NCBI GenBank assembly: GCA_937146725.1
Contig: CAKZRU010000178.1
Coordinates: 1-36,758 of the forward strand
Source of the DNA: an uncultured Myxococcales bacterium
GTDB taxonomy: Bacteria > Myxococcota_A > Bradymonadia > UBA7976 > VGTA01
Length of the DNA stretch: 36,758 bases
Direction: 5' to 3'
Position numbers and translations under genes: made by a program. This document shows, one piece after another, positions 6,642 to 16,383 of this stretch; position 1 is the stretch's first letter; every line of letters starts with the position of its first letter. The notes under the pieces were generated by a model. It saw nothing but the letters and a program-made list of their open reading frames with translations, was not told the DNA's origin and did no database searches.

Positions 6642-7766
6642 CTCTTGTTGAGTGGGCATTAAAGATTCTGGCTCCGCTTCACTGACTTTTTGATAAAGAA
6701 TAGGCGTTGCCAAAGAAATTCCACGATTTTCGGCTGTTTGAGCAATTAGGGCAAGTAGACGATGACGAGTGATTAAAAGCAACTTGACCTCTTTGATATA
6801 ATAAAAAAAGCCCCATTCAATGGCATAGTCACCTGTATCTAAAACCCTAAGATCATATCCATGTTGATGGTTTAAAGGTAGATCAACATCTTTTTGGGCT
6901 AGTTCAAAAACTTCCTCAAAAAGCTGTCTTACTTTACTTTGGCGAACATCATAGCCTATTTTAAAGCTTAGGCGCTCTCTTAGACCTTTGGCTGAGGCAA
7001 ACTTAGATAGGTTAAAGAGTTCGCTTTGTCTGAGTTGGATATTAGGAATAAGAACGCGATGGTTTGTGGCCAGGTCTAAAAGCTCAGTATGAAAAAGCTT
7101 GGTCTTAAAAACCGTACCAATAATGGGTTTCGCAGAATGGACTTCAACCACATCTCCTTCCTCAAGAACCTCAGTATTTAATATAATTAAGCCACTGATT
7201 AAGTCCGGAGCCCATGAACCTTGAGTTAGGGCTAGTAAAACGCCAATAAAGCCAATCACACCTCCGGTTTCAAGCAAACTTTCAAAGCCAATCACGCGGA
7301 CGATCAGTAAAATGGCAATGATCAGCATCATACCACTCGCCACCAGGCTCACTAAGCGAGAACGATAGGTTTCAACAAAGCGCTCTTCTTTATCGATAAG
7401 TTTCTTCTTACCAAAGCGCTGAATGATGAAGATATCAAGCATAGAATCAATCAGATTCGCGACCGAGATAATCATCAAAACACTCAAAATTTTGGTGAAC
7501 CAAAAGTATTGGTTTAAGGGTAAAACAAAGGCGTATAAGGCAACACAGAGTAGCGATACCCAATTCGCTCTACGAAGCAAGATAAAGGCTCTTGAATCAA
7601 AAAGCTCTGTTTCACTAATTTGACGGCTCTTTAATAAGAGGCGAAATAAGGGCTTAGAAAGCAGTAGCAGGGAAATATTAAGCGCAATCAATGAGAGTTG
7701 AAAAGCGGTTAATTCTTGTAGATGTGCCCAACTTGAGACCAGCCATGTGGGGATATTCATAAGCAA
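6621..7766 (-). CDS. MscS-family small-conductance mechanosensitive channel
   Basis: The 381-residue inner-membrane protein opens under membrane tension and releases solutes on osmotic downshock. Hydrophobic segments lie at about 19-45, 68-115, 140-162 and 166-190. The last is the pore-lining helix (GVIGFIGVLLALTQGSWAPD, small-residue rich), followed at once by the MscS beta-domain signature LISGLIILNTEVLEEGDVVE and then VLIPNIQL. The cytoplasmic alpha/beta region follows to about residue 350 and the tail is polar. It has more N-terminal membrane helices than E. coli MscS (286 residues), as in many larger family members. ATG 7766 and ATG 7760 are both possible starts. The family is certain; the ion preference and regulation cannot be read from the sequence. 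Confidence 0.9.
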   Translation of the reverse strand: MLMNIPTWLVSSWAHLQELTAFQLSLIALNISLLLLSKPLFRLLLKSRQISETELFDSRAFILLRRANWVSLLCVALYAFVLPLNQYFWFTKILSVLMIISVANLIDSMLDIFIIQRFGKKKLIDKEERFVETYRSRLVSLVASGMMLIIAILLIVRVIGFESLLETGGVIGFIGVLLALTQGSWAPDLISGLIILNTEVLEEGDVVEVHSAKPIIGTVFKTKLFHTELLDLATNHRVLIPNIQLRQSELFNLSKFASAKGLRERLSFKIGYDVRQSKVRQLFEEVFELAQKDVDLPLNHQHGYDLRVLDTGDYAIEWGFFYYIKEVKLLLITRHRLLALIAQTAENRGISLATPILYQKVSEAEPESLMPTQQEKTESKT

Positions 7767-7924
7767 TTAAGACTCGTAATTAAGACGCGTAATTAAGATT
7801 AAGGCTGAGTAAAATGGATCAGTTTACCTCAAGCCAAGATTCAAATGGGAAATAAGCTTGAGATAAGGATAAAGCATTGTTTTCTCGTTCATTCATGTGC
7901 GAATGGATTTATTTACGAGTTGAC

Positions 7925-10579
7925 TTACTTATTACGAGTTGCACCGGGCAGGGTTTGTAGTTGAGCAATCAGATATTCGCCAGTTGAGTTCAATCGGCCC
8001 AAAGTCACTTCTAGGTTTACAAACTGCTGGCGTAGTCGTTCTTCAAGTCGAGTTGCTCGTTCGGTCACCTTGGTCATCTGTTCTTCAAAGCGTGAAATGA
8101 CAGAATCAAAGCTATCGATTTTATTACTGAGCAGCCCACCAAAACCAACAAAGGAATCCAATAATGCTGAGAATGATTGCCCAATGCCCTCACTCAAGCT
8201 AATTTGTCCGGCGCTTCCTTCAAAGTCATTGGCTACTTTAACTTGTAGGCCTTCAAACTTATAGCCAGCTTTGCCGACTAGAACATCACCTCTGGCTTCT
8301 GCTTTTACACCACTGATGGTGCCTTCTAAGTCTGTACCAATGCCACTTATCGTGGTCTTTTTAAAGCCGGAGTCTCCATCTAAGTTAGAAGTCACGTCAA
8401 TCTTGTAGTCATCGCCATATTCATTGTGTCTAATGGTGATTTTACCGTCTTGAAGACTTGCTGTGACTTGTAAATCCCGAGCATCAATCTCATTTTGGAT
8501 CGCTTCAACCTGTTGCTGTGTATCCATGCCACTCATCAGGTTAACCACAAATGCACGAACATTGCCGGTACCTTGTGCATCTGAATTAATGCGAAAGCTC
8601 AATTCCTCATTGTTTGTAAGCGTTTGGCTTAAGCCTGATTGAACAACTGCTCGGGTTCGCGCTTGGGTTATACGCACATTATATGAGCCAGCTTCAGTTT
8701 TGCTTGTGCTTGAAATAAAGCTTGCAGTTGCTCCGGGACTACTTTCACCCAGACCACCTAGTAAGCGTCTTACTCCATTTGCATCATCACTGAGGGCCTT
8801 GCTGAGTTGAGCACTGTCAAAGCTAATGAGACCGGTTTTACTGTCCGTGCTAATACCTAAATCAGCCAAAGCACTGGGCCCTTGATCATTGTGACGACGG
8901 GTAATGAAGTTTTGTAGGTTTGACTGAATCTGACGAATGGTTGAATCACCCATAAGTAAAGGTGCTTCACTGTCTTCATCGGGATTATATTTTGATTGAG
9001 CATGAATCAGACTCATCACCGAGTTATACGCTTCTACAAAGCCATTCATCACCGAAGCAACATCACCCACATTGTCGCTGACCTCAATGTTGATGGTACG
9101 GTCTGGTGCGGCATCTTGTAGATTAAGCGTCATACCTTCAAACACATCATCAAGGGTATTGGTACTTTTGACCATGGTGATGCCATTTACATTGACCAAG
9201 GCATCTTGGGCAGACTGAACTTCGGCATCAAATAGATCAATGCTAACGCGATCTCCAGCGGTAAAGCTTCCGGCATTGCTAAGCTTTAAGTCAATATTAA
9301 GGGCCGAACTAAAGATTGCTTGGTTGTCATCGGTCAAAGCCGCATCAAGATCAAAGCTGTAGTCTCCATTTCCGTCGGGGCCAGATAAGCTAAAGCCTTC
9401 ACCCTTATTATCGTGGAAAGTTAGACCGCCATCGCTTGAAACTCTAAACTTAGCGTCAGCAAGCGCACCACCCGTCATCATTTCAAGCACCACACTGGTA
9501 TTACCCGAACCACTAGACAAAGTGCCCGATACAGAAGACACTCCTGTATAAGTATTAGATTGGGCCACCGGTGCTTCAGCGCTCACACCATTTAAACGAA
9601 TACTGCTCGCATTGTGCAAAATATCAATTTGGCCACTGCTTCCCTCGGTTAAAGAGGTCAGTAGCAGGCGGTAAGAATCAGAGGCCGAACCATCATTCAT
9701 AATATCAGCACGAAGGCCAAGGCTAGAATCGTCATTAATCTTTTTAACAAGGCTGGCCAAAGTCTCATCAGAACTAAGAGTAAGTTCTTTGCGCTCGCCA
9801 TTACCAATGCTGTATTCAAGGCTTGCTTGGCCATAGGCTCTAAAGCTAAAAGTATCGCCCTCTTTCATGCTGGAATTAGCATTTTCAATGGTGAGTGAGA
9901 TTCCATTGCCATCAAAGTGGTCAGCTGAGCTTAAGTTGATTTGACCACCATCGACCGCAACACCTGTATAAGTTTCGTAATTAACTCCATCGGTAGAAAT
10001 GCGTAAATCAACAGTGCCATCAGGTCCACTGACATCACTGAGTAGCTCAACAGAAATGCTGACATTTTCATCTCCGGTATATTGACCAGACAATGAGATA
10101 TTTGTTTCATAATCAAATCCGCTTGCAGCCACAGTATTTAAACTTTTGGAACCCGCTTCAAGATCGGCAAAGCTAGTGCTTGCCCCAAAGTCACTTTTGC
10201 TGAATCCGGCGGCAATACGAGTATTAATAGGATCTGCTACACCACTGCCACCTATGCGATGGGCTTGGGCGGTTTGCATCACCTTAATACTGTGATTGCC
10301 TCGAGGGGCATCATCGGTTGCGGTGACTGTAACAATATCTTCATCCGATGAAGAACTGCTGAGCGAAGAAAAAAGGTCTCCGTTGGAAAATGCGCCCATA
10401 GCGCTTTTAAGTGATTGTAAACGACTGCTTAGGTCTTCAAAAGCAATGCGTTCAGCCTCTTCAAGGGCAATTCGTTGTTGATACTTGGTGATCGACTTTG
10501 TCTCCAAAGAGACCATTTGGCTGATAATGCTTTTACTATCGATACCGCTGGCAATACCTGAAACGCTTAAACCTGACAT
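7925..10579 (-). CDS. fliD: Flagellar filament cap protein FliD (HAP2), enlarged
   Basis: FliD caps the flagellar filament and folds flagellin subunits as they emerge. The 884 residues far exceed E. coli FliD (about 470). The N-terminal family signature is at 1-110 (SGIASGIDSKSIISQMVSLE, with GNHSIKVMQTAQAHRI at 94-109). The conserved NVNGITMVKSTNTLDDVFEG is at 463-482, about 250 residues later than usual, and the coiled C-terminus (820-875) closes the protein. The insert at 111-460 includes a flagellin-IN-like module near 255-320. A second copy of the N-terminal beta motif appears at 631-648 (GSYNVRITQARTRAVVQS), so surface domains have been duplicated. The start ATG at 10579 has AAGGAAG upstream. 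No other flagellar gene is nearby, notably no fliS or fliT. A sigma-28-like site lies upstream. Confidence 0.93.
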   Translation of the reverse strand: MSGLSVSGIASGIDSKSIISQMVSLETKSITKYQQRIALEEAERIAFEDLSSRLQSLKSAMGAFSNGDLFSSLSSSSSDEDIVTVTATDDAPRGNHSIKVMQTAQAHRIGGSGVADPINTRIAAGFSKSDFGASTSFADLEAGSKSLNTVAASGFDYETNISLSGQYTGDENVSISVELLSDVSGPDGTVDLRISTDGVNYETYTGVAVDGGQINLSSADHFDGNGISLTIENANSSMKEGDTFSFRAYGQASLEYSIGNGERKELTLSSDETLASLVKKINDDSSLGLRADIMNDGSASDSYRLLLTSLTEGSSGQIDILHNASSIRLNGVSAEAPVAQSNTYTGVSSVSGTLSSGSGNTSVVLEMMTGGALADAKFRVSSDGGLTFHDNKGEGFSLSGPDGNGDYSFDLDAALTDDNQAIFSSALNIDLKLSNAGSFTAGDRVSIDLFDAEVQSAQDALVNVNGITMVKSTNTLDDVFEGMTLNLQDAAPDRTINIEVSDNVGDVASVMNGFVEAYNSVMSLIHAQSKYNPDEDSEAPLLMGDSTIRQIQSNLQNFITRRHNDQGPSALADLGISTDSKTGLISFDSAQLSKALSDDANGVRRLLGGLGESSPGATASFISSTSKTEAGSYNVRITQARTRAVVQSGLSQTLTNNEELSFRINSDAQGTGNVRAFVVNLMSGMDTQQQVEAIQNEIDARDLQVTASLQDGKITIRHNEYGDDYKIDVTSNLDGDSGFKKTTISGIGTDLEGTISGVKAEARGDVLVGKAGYKFEGLQVKVANDFEGSAGQISLSEGIGQSFSALLDSFVGFGGLLSNKIDSFDSVISRFEEQMTKVTERATRLEERLRQQFVNLEVTLGRLNSTGEYLIAQLQTLPGATRNK

Positions 10580-10708
10580 ACTGTGCTTCCTTCCGTGGGC
10601 TCACAATGATCATGAACAATGATGAATAGGTGTAAAACTCGCTAAAATGCGTAGTGTTTTAAAAGATTTGATCGCCTTTCTAAATCCTTGAAAAGCAATC
10701 AAAGTACA

Positions 10709-10736
10709 CTTTCGGTTAACTATACAATGAACTTAA
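10709..10736 (-). promoter_or_regulatory. Possible sigma-28 (FliA-type) promoter for fliD
   Basis: On the minus strand TTAAGTTC (10736-10729) and ACCGAAAG (10716-10709) match the flagellar consensus TAAAGTTT / GCCGATAA at 6 of 8 and 5 of 8 positions. The spacer is 12 bp, where 11 is usual. It would start transcription about 120 bp before the fliD ATG. The match is partial, but it is the expected sigma class for a late flagellar gene. Confidence 0.35.
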
Positions 10737-10810
10737 GAAAAAAGAAAATATTAGCGTTCATTTGAGTGCAACTTACTCTTAGTCTGCTTTTACTCTGCTT
10801 GACTCAACTT

Positions 10811-11752
10811 TTACTCAAGCCACCAAGCATCTACCAAGGGCAGAACTTGCTCAAGCTTTATCTTATCTTCTCCAGCTAAGGGCTGTATCCATTGAGTGGG
10901 TAGTTGCTTGTTAAAATAACGTCTTTGGCGTCGGGCATATTGACGAGTGGCATAAAGCATTTTTTCTTGAGCTTCGGCCACGGTCATCTCTCCCTCAAGA
11001 GCTGATAAAGCCAAACGATAGCCAATCGCTCCCATACTGCGTAATGCGCTTTGATGACCAGCATCATTGAGCCTTTTAACCTCATCCAAAAAGCCTAAGT
11101 CCCACATTAGTTTAACTCGCCGAGCGATCCGCTCATTAAGGCGCTCTCGGGCAGGGTCTAAGCCTAGAATAAGCGCAGGATAGCGTTTTTCAGCAAATTG
11201 ATGCTGGGCTTGTAGCTCACTCAGAACAATCCCATGACTTAAATAAACCCCCAAAGCTCGGCTGATTCTTTGGCGGTCTTTGGGCATGATCTTTGCGGCC
11301 GCTTTTGGATCAACTTGGGCCAGTTCGGTATGCAAAATCTCAGCCTCTCCTTGATCTAGTCGTGCTTCAAGTTTTGCCTCAATCTCGGGCAGTACACTTG
11401 GTGCTTCACATAACCCTTGTAAAAGCGCTTTGAGATACAAGCCCGTTCCGCCACAAATAATCACTTTATTTGAGCGCGCTTGAATCTCATGAATCAGTTG
11501 ATCCGCTTTTTGTACAAAAACGCCCGCATCAAAACGCTCATCTGGCTCTACACAATCGATCAGATGATGAGGTACACCCTTCATTTCCTCAGGAGTCACC
11601 TTACCGGTACCAATATCAAAGCCCCGATAAACCTGACTGGCATCAAGACTGATGATTTCCGCTTGATATTTAAGGGCAAGCTCTATGGCAAGGTCACTTT
11701 TACCACTTGCGGTAGGCCCTACAACGCAGAGTAAAGCAGTGCCCTTATTCAC
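10811..11752 (-). CDS. miaA: tRNA dimethylallyltransferase MiaA
   Basis: MiaA transfers a dimethylallyl group to N6 of A37 in tRNAs reading codons that begin with U, which improves decoding. The 313-residue length is standard. Family features seen: P-loop GPTASGKS at 12-19, LDASQVYRGFDIGTGK at about 36-51, PHHLID, CGGTGLYLKALLQGL at about 100-114, and the C-terminal YARRQRRYFNK followed by Gln-Leu-Pro. It starts 5 bp downstream of the glyS stop on the same strand, so the two are very probably co-transcribed and both serve translation. The protein is complete and its motifs intact. Confidence 0.96.
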   Translation of the reverse strand: MNKGTALLCVVGPTASGKSDLAIELALKYQAEIISLDASQVYRGFDIGTGKVTPEEMKGVPHHLIDCVEPDERFDAGVFVQKADQLIHEIQARSNKVIICGGTGLYLKALLQGLCEAPSVLPEIEAKLEARLDQGEAEILHTELAQVDPKAAAKIMPKDRQRISRALGVYLSHGIVLSELQAQHQFAEKRYPALILGLDPARERLNERIARRVKLMWDLGFLDEVKRLNDAGHQSALRSMGAIGYRLALSALEGEMTVAEAQEKMLYATRQYARRQRRYFNKQLPTQWIQPLAGEDKIKLEQVLPLVDAWWLE

Positions 11753-11757
11753 AAGAC

Positions 11758-13323
11758 TTATCCTAAGCTCTCAAGCAATAAGCGCTCAATCTCATCGATC
11801 GCTTCTTGAGCAGGGATGCGTTTTTGCTCCATAGTGTCACGATCACGAATGGTGAGTGTGCCATCTTCCATGGTTTGTCCATCAATGGTGAGACACCATG
11901 GCGTACCAATCTCATCATGGCGACGGTAGCGACGACCAATCGCATGTTGCACGTCTAGACTGGCATTAATTCCACGCTTAAAGAAAGCATTCACAATTTC
12001 GCGGGCCTTTTCGGGCATGCCATCACGCTTTACCAAAGGTAAAACAGCAACCTTAATGGGGGCCAACTGTGGATGGAAACGCATCACAACTCGAGTCTCA
12101 GGCCCCTTGGCGCCCTCTACGGTTTCTTCATGATAGGCATCAAGTAAGTAAACTAATACACCACGAGTTGCACCAGCGGCAGGCTCAATGACATAAGGCG
12201 TAAACTTCTTTTGAGTGGTTGGATCAAAATATTGCATTTTAGCGCCACTGTGCTCTGCATGCTTCTTAAGGTCATAATCGGTACGGTTGGCCACACCTTC
12301 AAGTTCTCCCATACCCCAAGGATAGGCATATTCAATATCAACACAGGCCTTAGCATAGTGCGCAAGCTCCTCAGGCTCGTGTGGGCGAATGACAAACTTC
12401 TCAGGATGATTGGCCCATTTCTTCCACCAATTAATGCGCGCTTGGCTCCAGTACTCCATCCATTCATCATCGGTACCGGGCTCACAGAAGAACTCCATTT
12501 CCATTTGCTCAAACTCACAGGAGCGGAAAATAAAATGTTCTAGTGTGATTTCGTTACGGAAGGACTTACCCATTTGCGCAATCCCAAAAGGCACTTTCAT
12601 AGCCATTGATTTTTGGATATTTTCAAATTGTACAAACATCGCTTGAGCTGTTTCGGGGCGCAGATATACAGCACCATCTTTGACAACCTTATCAAGCTTA
12701 GCTCTGACCTCGGCAGGGCTTAAGTCGGCAAAATCACCTTGGGCAATTTGCTGAGCTAGGCCACCCATGGGATCCACTGGACCAATATGAGAGCGGAACA
12801 TGAGGTTAAATTGACGCTCGGCACTTAGGAAGGGCGAAGAACAAACCGGACATACATATCCGCGATCGCCGGCGGTCACACCGGTAATGGTTTTGCCGGC
12901 ACGAGCGACTTCTAGGTCCGCTTGGTTTTCCTCGAGCCAAGTCAAAGCAACCTTAGCGCGTCCCTTATCGCCAAAACTTAAGGTCAGCGCTTCGCCTTGC
13001 TCTGCTTTAGGGGCTTGATCGGCTCTAAAGCGCTCTTTGCAAATTAAACAATCAACAAGGGGATCACTAAAGCCCGACAGGTGTCCTGAAGCTTGCCATA
13101 CTTTGGGATGCATCATGATCGAGGCATCAAGGCCGACTACGTCTTCACGACTGTGAACCATATCACGCCACCAAAGGTTCATCAGGTTTCGCTTGAGCTC
13201 AATTCCTAAAGGGCCATAATCATAAGCGCTTTTTAGGCCACCATAAATCTCTGATGACTGAAAAACAAAACCTCTGCGCTTGCAGAGAGACACAATACTT
13301 TGCATTAGATCATCGTTACTCAT
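11758..13323 (-). CDS. glyS: Glycyl-tRNA synthetase, single-chain (alpha2) class II type
   Basis: This enzyme charges tRNA-Gly with glycine using ATP in the cytoplasm. The 521-residue chain begins MSNDDLMQSIVSLCKRRGFV and shows the eukaryote/archaea-like alpha2 form rather than the alpha2beta2 form of E. coli. Signs are YGGLKSAYDYGPLGIELKRN, the zinc-binding pairs CLIC and CPVC (around residues 87 and 158), motif 2 GKSFRNEITLEHFIFRSCEF and motif 3 EPAAGATRGVLVYLLDAY. A C-terminal anticodon-binding domain follows (KVAVLPLVKRDG to DGTLTIRDRDT). It is the first gene of the glyS-miaA pair and divergent from the lipoprotein gene at 13515. The family assignment is secure. Confidence 0.96.
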   Translation of the reverse strand: MSNDDLMQSIVSLCKRRGFVFQSSEIYGGLKSAYDYGPLGIELKRNLMNLWWRDMVHSREDVVGLDASIMMHPKVWQASGHLSGFSDPLVDCLICKERFRADQAPKAEQGEALTLSFGDKGRAKVALTWLEENQADLEVARAGKTITGVTAGDRGYVCPVCSSPFLSAERQFNLMFRSHIGPVDPMGGLAQQIAQGDFADLSPAEVRAKLDKVVKDGAVYLRPETAQAMFVQFENIQKSMAMKVPFGIAQMGKSFRNEITLEHFIFRSCEFEQMEMEFFCEPGTDDEWMEYWSQARINWWKKWANHPEKFVIRPHEPEELAHYAKACVDIEYAYPWGMGELEGVANRTDYDLKKHAEHSGAKMQYFDPTTQKKFTPYVIEPAAGATRGVLVYLLDAYHEETVEGAKGPETRVVMRFHPQLAPIKVAVLPLVKRDGMPEKAREIVNAFFKRGINASLDVQHAIGRRYRRHDEIGTPWCLTIDGQTMEDGTLTIRDRDTMEQKRIPAQEAIDEIERLLLESLG

Positions 13324-13514
13324 AAAGATTCACTTGTCCGATCTGAGTGGGCTTCAAAAATATAAGTTTGCTTGGAATAAGTTTAATGGAGAGGCTGTAT
13401 ACCACAGCATTCAAATAACTTGAAGTAGGCCCTTGTAGATTTATCTTTAAGTTTTACGCTTTAAGTTTCGTATTCTGTACTCTAATCACTTAAATTAATA
13501 GATCGGATTTAACC

Positions 13515-15434
13515 ATGAAAAACCTATTCCAAGAGTTGAAGCATAGTTCCCAAAGTTTCTTAGTGAGTAAAAATAATAGCTTAGGTCGCTTTTTTAGTTT
13601 TACTCTTAATTTTACTCTTAGTCTCGTTTTTAGTTTTAGTTTTCTAGCCTGTGGTGAGCCTCAAGCACCTTTGACCACTGTGGATGATCCGTTTTCTTGC
13701 GATGTTGAGTCAGAAGAAGCGCTTTGCCAAGAAAACATTGTGCCAGCGCATTCGCCTGATTGCATTGCTGTTGATGATGAGCTGTGCTTAATTTCTTTTT
13801 CATGGACAGATCAAGGACCAAGAACCGGTGTTTTACATCCGAGTGAAGAATTGAAGATTAAAGAGATTTCAATTTTTAATGCCGGTTCTAGAGAGATTAC
13901 CTTAGTGGAGCTAAATAGCTTATTGGCGACAGCTGACATTGAAGCGCCTGCTGGAAACTTACAGTTGACAGAATTGCTTGGTAAAGCTTGGTTTAATGAA
14001 GATAGCGCCCTTAGTGAAGAAGCTCGAGTAAGCAATGAAGAAAGTTGCCAACAAGGTCGGCTCGATGCACAAAGAGCCTGTACTTTTAGCTTAGACCTAT
14101 CCCTTAAAGTCAAAGAAACTGCGCCTAATAATGCTGTGCAGCGAGTAAAGATCGCTGTCGATAGCCAAAGAGGATCTCGCTTTGAATGGTCCCTTCCACT
14201 TTTAGTTGTGCATACAAGTGGTAACTTAAGTTTGGCAAGTTTTAGTGTAGAGGAGAGCTCGGAAGATGAACTCGTTCATGCAGGAGATGCCCTAAGGTTT
14301 GATCAAATCAAGCTTCTTAACCACAGCTTTGCTCCCTTTGTGGCCTTAGAAGCTTTGCTTGTGTTTGAAGATGAGCAAATCTCAAACTCAGTGGAATTGA
14401 CTCGTTGGGATGGAGTCGAGGCTTCTGGGATTCTGAGCTCTGCCCCTATTCGTTGTGAGGCAGCAAGACGAATAGATGATAGTATTCAAGAAGGAGAATG
14501 CGACTTTGAGTTTGCTGATCTATTAAGAGTGAACCCACAACTATCGGCCGAAGATCTCCTATCATTTACGATGTATATCAAAGAGCAAAACCAATTATTA
14601 GAAGACCAATTCGACTTTGCGATTGAGCTCAATGATTGGGAAACTGAACTACGCTTGGAAGCGGTGAGTTTAAGCGCGGATGAAAACCGAGATCGCTTTG
14701 CTTCACCTAGTGAAAGAATAAGTGTGAATCAGTTTGTTCTCGAAAATAATAGTGTTTCAGCTTTATCCGTACGAGGTCGTGTATTGATTGAGAGCGATTG
14801 GGTGAGTGTGAGTAATTCCAGTGATTTGAGCATCAATGAAAGCGAATTACGAGAAGACTTTTACGAGCATTGTCCAGCCTTATCTAGTTGTCCTTTACAA
14901 AGTAATCTCCTCCTTGAAATTAATAGCGAAACTCCTATTGGTGAATTGATTCCAATAAATCTAGAGCTTATCGATCATACCGGACAAGTATATGAATTAA
15001 GCACAGAGCTTGAGATTCGCTTACCAGATGTAGAATTAGAGCTAAGCGAGTTTGACATCCAACAAGATACGCTCGATCGCGACTTGTCTGCTGGTGAAAG
15101 AGGAGTCATCAGTTATCTTAAGTTTGTGAATCAGGGCTTAGCTGATGCAAGCGCTCTACAAGTTTTGGTATCAAGCGACAGTGAATATATTCAGTTTGAA
15201 GATGCAAGCACTTTACACTTTGCTTTAAATACTCATTCTGATTTTTTAGATGAGCGTTCTAGTGACTGCCCCTCACAGCACTTAGAAAGTGATGGCTATT
15301 GTTATAAGCGGCCTGAGATTTACTTTAATCTCTCTGAGTCTACTCCCTTAGGAGAAATCATTAACTTTCAGATTCAGGTGTTAGATGCTTGGGGAACAGA
15401 ATATCGTTTTAATGAACAAATCTCAGTTTTTTAA
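13515..15434 (+). CDS. Large lipoprotein with repeated beta-sandwich-like modules
   Basis: The 639-residue product has a long n-region followed by a hydrophobic stretch (FSFTLNFTLSLVFSFSF) and lipobox FLAC with Cys46, so it should be lipid-anchored and exported. The mature part contains about four loosely similar modules of 110-130 residues. Each starts with a Gly/Ser-Glu-x-(L/I)-x-(I/F) strand (SEELKIKEISIFNAGSREIT, GDALRFDQIKLLNHSFAPFV, SERISVNQFVLENNS, GERGVISYLKFVNQGLADA) and is rich in acidic residues. This looks like CARDB-type or other Ig-like bacterial domains, though I cannot name the family with certainty. The cysteines come in pairs. It heads a rightward run with the DUF4397-like lipoprotein and the GMC pair, but the 195-bp gap suggests a separate promoter for those. 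Confidence 0.8.
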   Translation: MKNLFQELKHSSQSFLVSKNNSLGRFFSFTLNFTLSLVFSFSFLACGEPQAPLTTVDDPFSCDVESEEALCQENIVPAHSPDCIAVDDELCLISFSWTDQGPRTGVLHPSEELKIKEISIFNAGSREITLVELNSLLATADIEAPAGNLQLTELLGKAWFNEDSALSEEARVSNEESCQQGRLDAQRACTFSLDLSLKVKETAPNNAVQRVKIAVDSQRGSRFEWSLPLLVVHTSGNLSLASFSVEESSEDELVHAGDALRFDQIKLLNHSFAPFVALEALLVFEDEQISNSVELTRWDGVEASGILSSAPIRCEAARRIDDSIQEGECDFEFADLLRVNPQLSAEDLLSFTMYIKEQNQLLEDQFDFAIELNDWETELRLEAVSLSADENRDRFASPSERISVNQFVLENNSVSALSVRGRVLIESDWVSVSNSSDLSINESELREDFYEHCPALSSCPLQSNLLLEINSETPIGELIPINLELIDHTGQVYELSTELEIRLPDVELELSEFDIQQDTLDRDLSAGERGVISYLKFVNQGLADASALQVLVSSDSEYIQFEDASTLHFALNTHSDFLDERSSDCPSQHLESDGYCYKRPEIYFNLSESTPLGEIINFQIQVLDAWGTEYRFNEQISVF

Positions 15435-15555
15435 AGAATATGCCCAAATGAATTAGCCTTTAAGCTAAGGAAAGCGGTTGATTCACTTGCTAAAATCTTT
15501 TGTAAACCTTAAAAAATTGCTTATTAAGCAGAGTAGTAACTCAAAGAAACCTTTT

Positions 15556-15605
15556 ATTATGTACTCGATTATGTACTTGAATTTGTCTGTTTTTTAAGAA
15601 AACAG
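15556..15605 (+). repeat. 12-bp direct repeat and 7-bp inverted repeat upstream of a lipoprotein gene
   Basis: ATTATGTACTCG and ATTATGTACTTG stand head-to-tail at 15556-15579. They are followed by the perfect inverted repeat CTGTTTT-TTAAG-AAAACAG at 15587-15605, ending 24 bp before the ATG at 15630. The pair could form an operator region or a leader hairpin. No regulator is known. Confidence 0.45.
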
Positions 15606-15629
15606 CGAACCTAATGTAGGAGATTGACA

Positions 15630-16358
15630 ATGTCTAAATTATTTAATGCCTTTCTCGTTTTCAGCTTATGTAGCTTAAGCTTTACAGCTTGTTTTTTGCC
15701 TCAAGATCAAGATGATGATTTTGAGCCTCCACCACCTCCGGCAGCTGCCCAATTTATTCATCAAAATCCTGAAATGGGAAGTGTGGAGATCTTATTTGAT
15801 GGTGGTTTAGTCACTAGCGTGTCTTATGGAGAGGTCAGCGCAGCAGTAAGTTTACCTCAAGGTGAAGGTGCCTTTTCTTTCCGCTATGCGGGTGCACCTT
15901 CAACTTTTTTTGAGTCAGAATTATACACATTAGAAGCACGGGTTTACACCTTTGCCTTAGTTCCAGATGCGTTTGCAGAGAATAATATTCTTGATTTAAG
16001 TGCCGCTTCACCAGAGCCTGAAGAAGACCAACATTGGGTTCGTTTGATCAACCTCAGTGATGTACAAGAAGGTCGTCTTTTCCGTGGCCGAGATGAGTTG
16101 ATTACCCTACCTCTTGATGAAAATCCATCAGCATATATTGCTGTTGAATCAGCAAGTTCAACCAGTGTATCACTCAGTGATTCCAATGGTGCACCCATTT
16201 CTATTCAAGACGGCATCCAATTACCATCGGGGGGCGCTTCTTTGCTGATGATTTCAGGAAGCGATGCCGATGACTCCGTGAAGATTAAAGCGGTCGCTCT
16301 TGATATTGAACGTCTGTCTTTGGTTGAGCCCGGCTTAAATACTAGTACCGCAGAATAA
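15630..16358 (+). CDS. DUF4397-like lipoprotein
   Basis: The start is ATG 15630, 8 bases after AGGAG. The frame also opens with TTG at 15624, but the ribosome-binding site fits the ATG, giving 242 residues. The lipobox is FTAC with Cys21. A short acidic and proline-rich linker (DDDFEPPPPPAAA) leads into AQFIHQNPEMGSVEILFDGG and VTSVSYGEVSAAVSLPQGEG. This matches the DUF4397 pattern: opening strand, 'v.v..dG', then 'vs.yl.lp.G'. A second, weaker repeat begins HWVRLINLSDVQEGRLFRG. DUF4397 proteins are surface or periplasmic with no defined biochemical role. The stop lies 25 bp before the GMC oxidoreductase start, so co-transcription with the dehydrogenase pair is likely. It may be an accessory of that enzyme, which is inference. 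Confidence 0.8.
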   Translation: MSKLFNAFLVFSLCSLSFTACFLPQDQDDDFEPPPPPAAAQFIHQNPEMGSVEILFDGGLVTSVSYGEVSAAVSLPQGEGAFSFRYAGAPSTFFESELYTLEARVYTFALVPDAFAENNILDLSAASPEPEEDQHWVRLINLSDVQEGRLFRGRDELITLPLDENPSAYIAVESASSTSVSLSDSNGAPISIQDGIQLPSGGASLLMISGSDADDSVKIKAVALDIERLSLVEPGLNTSTAE

Positions 16359-16383
16359 TGATTGGGCCTTCAAGGAGTAGTTT

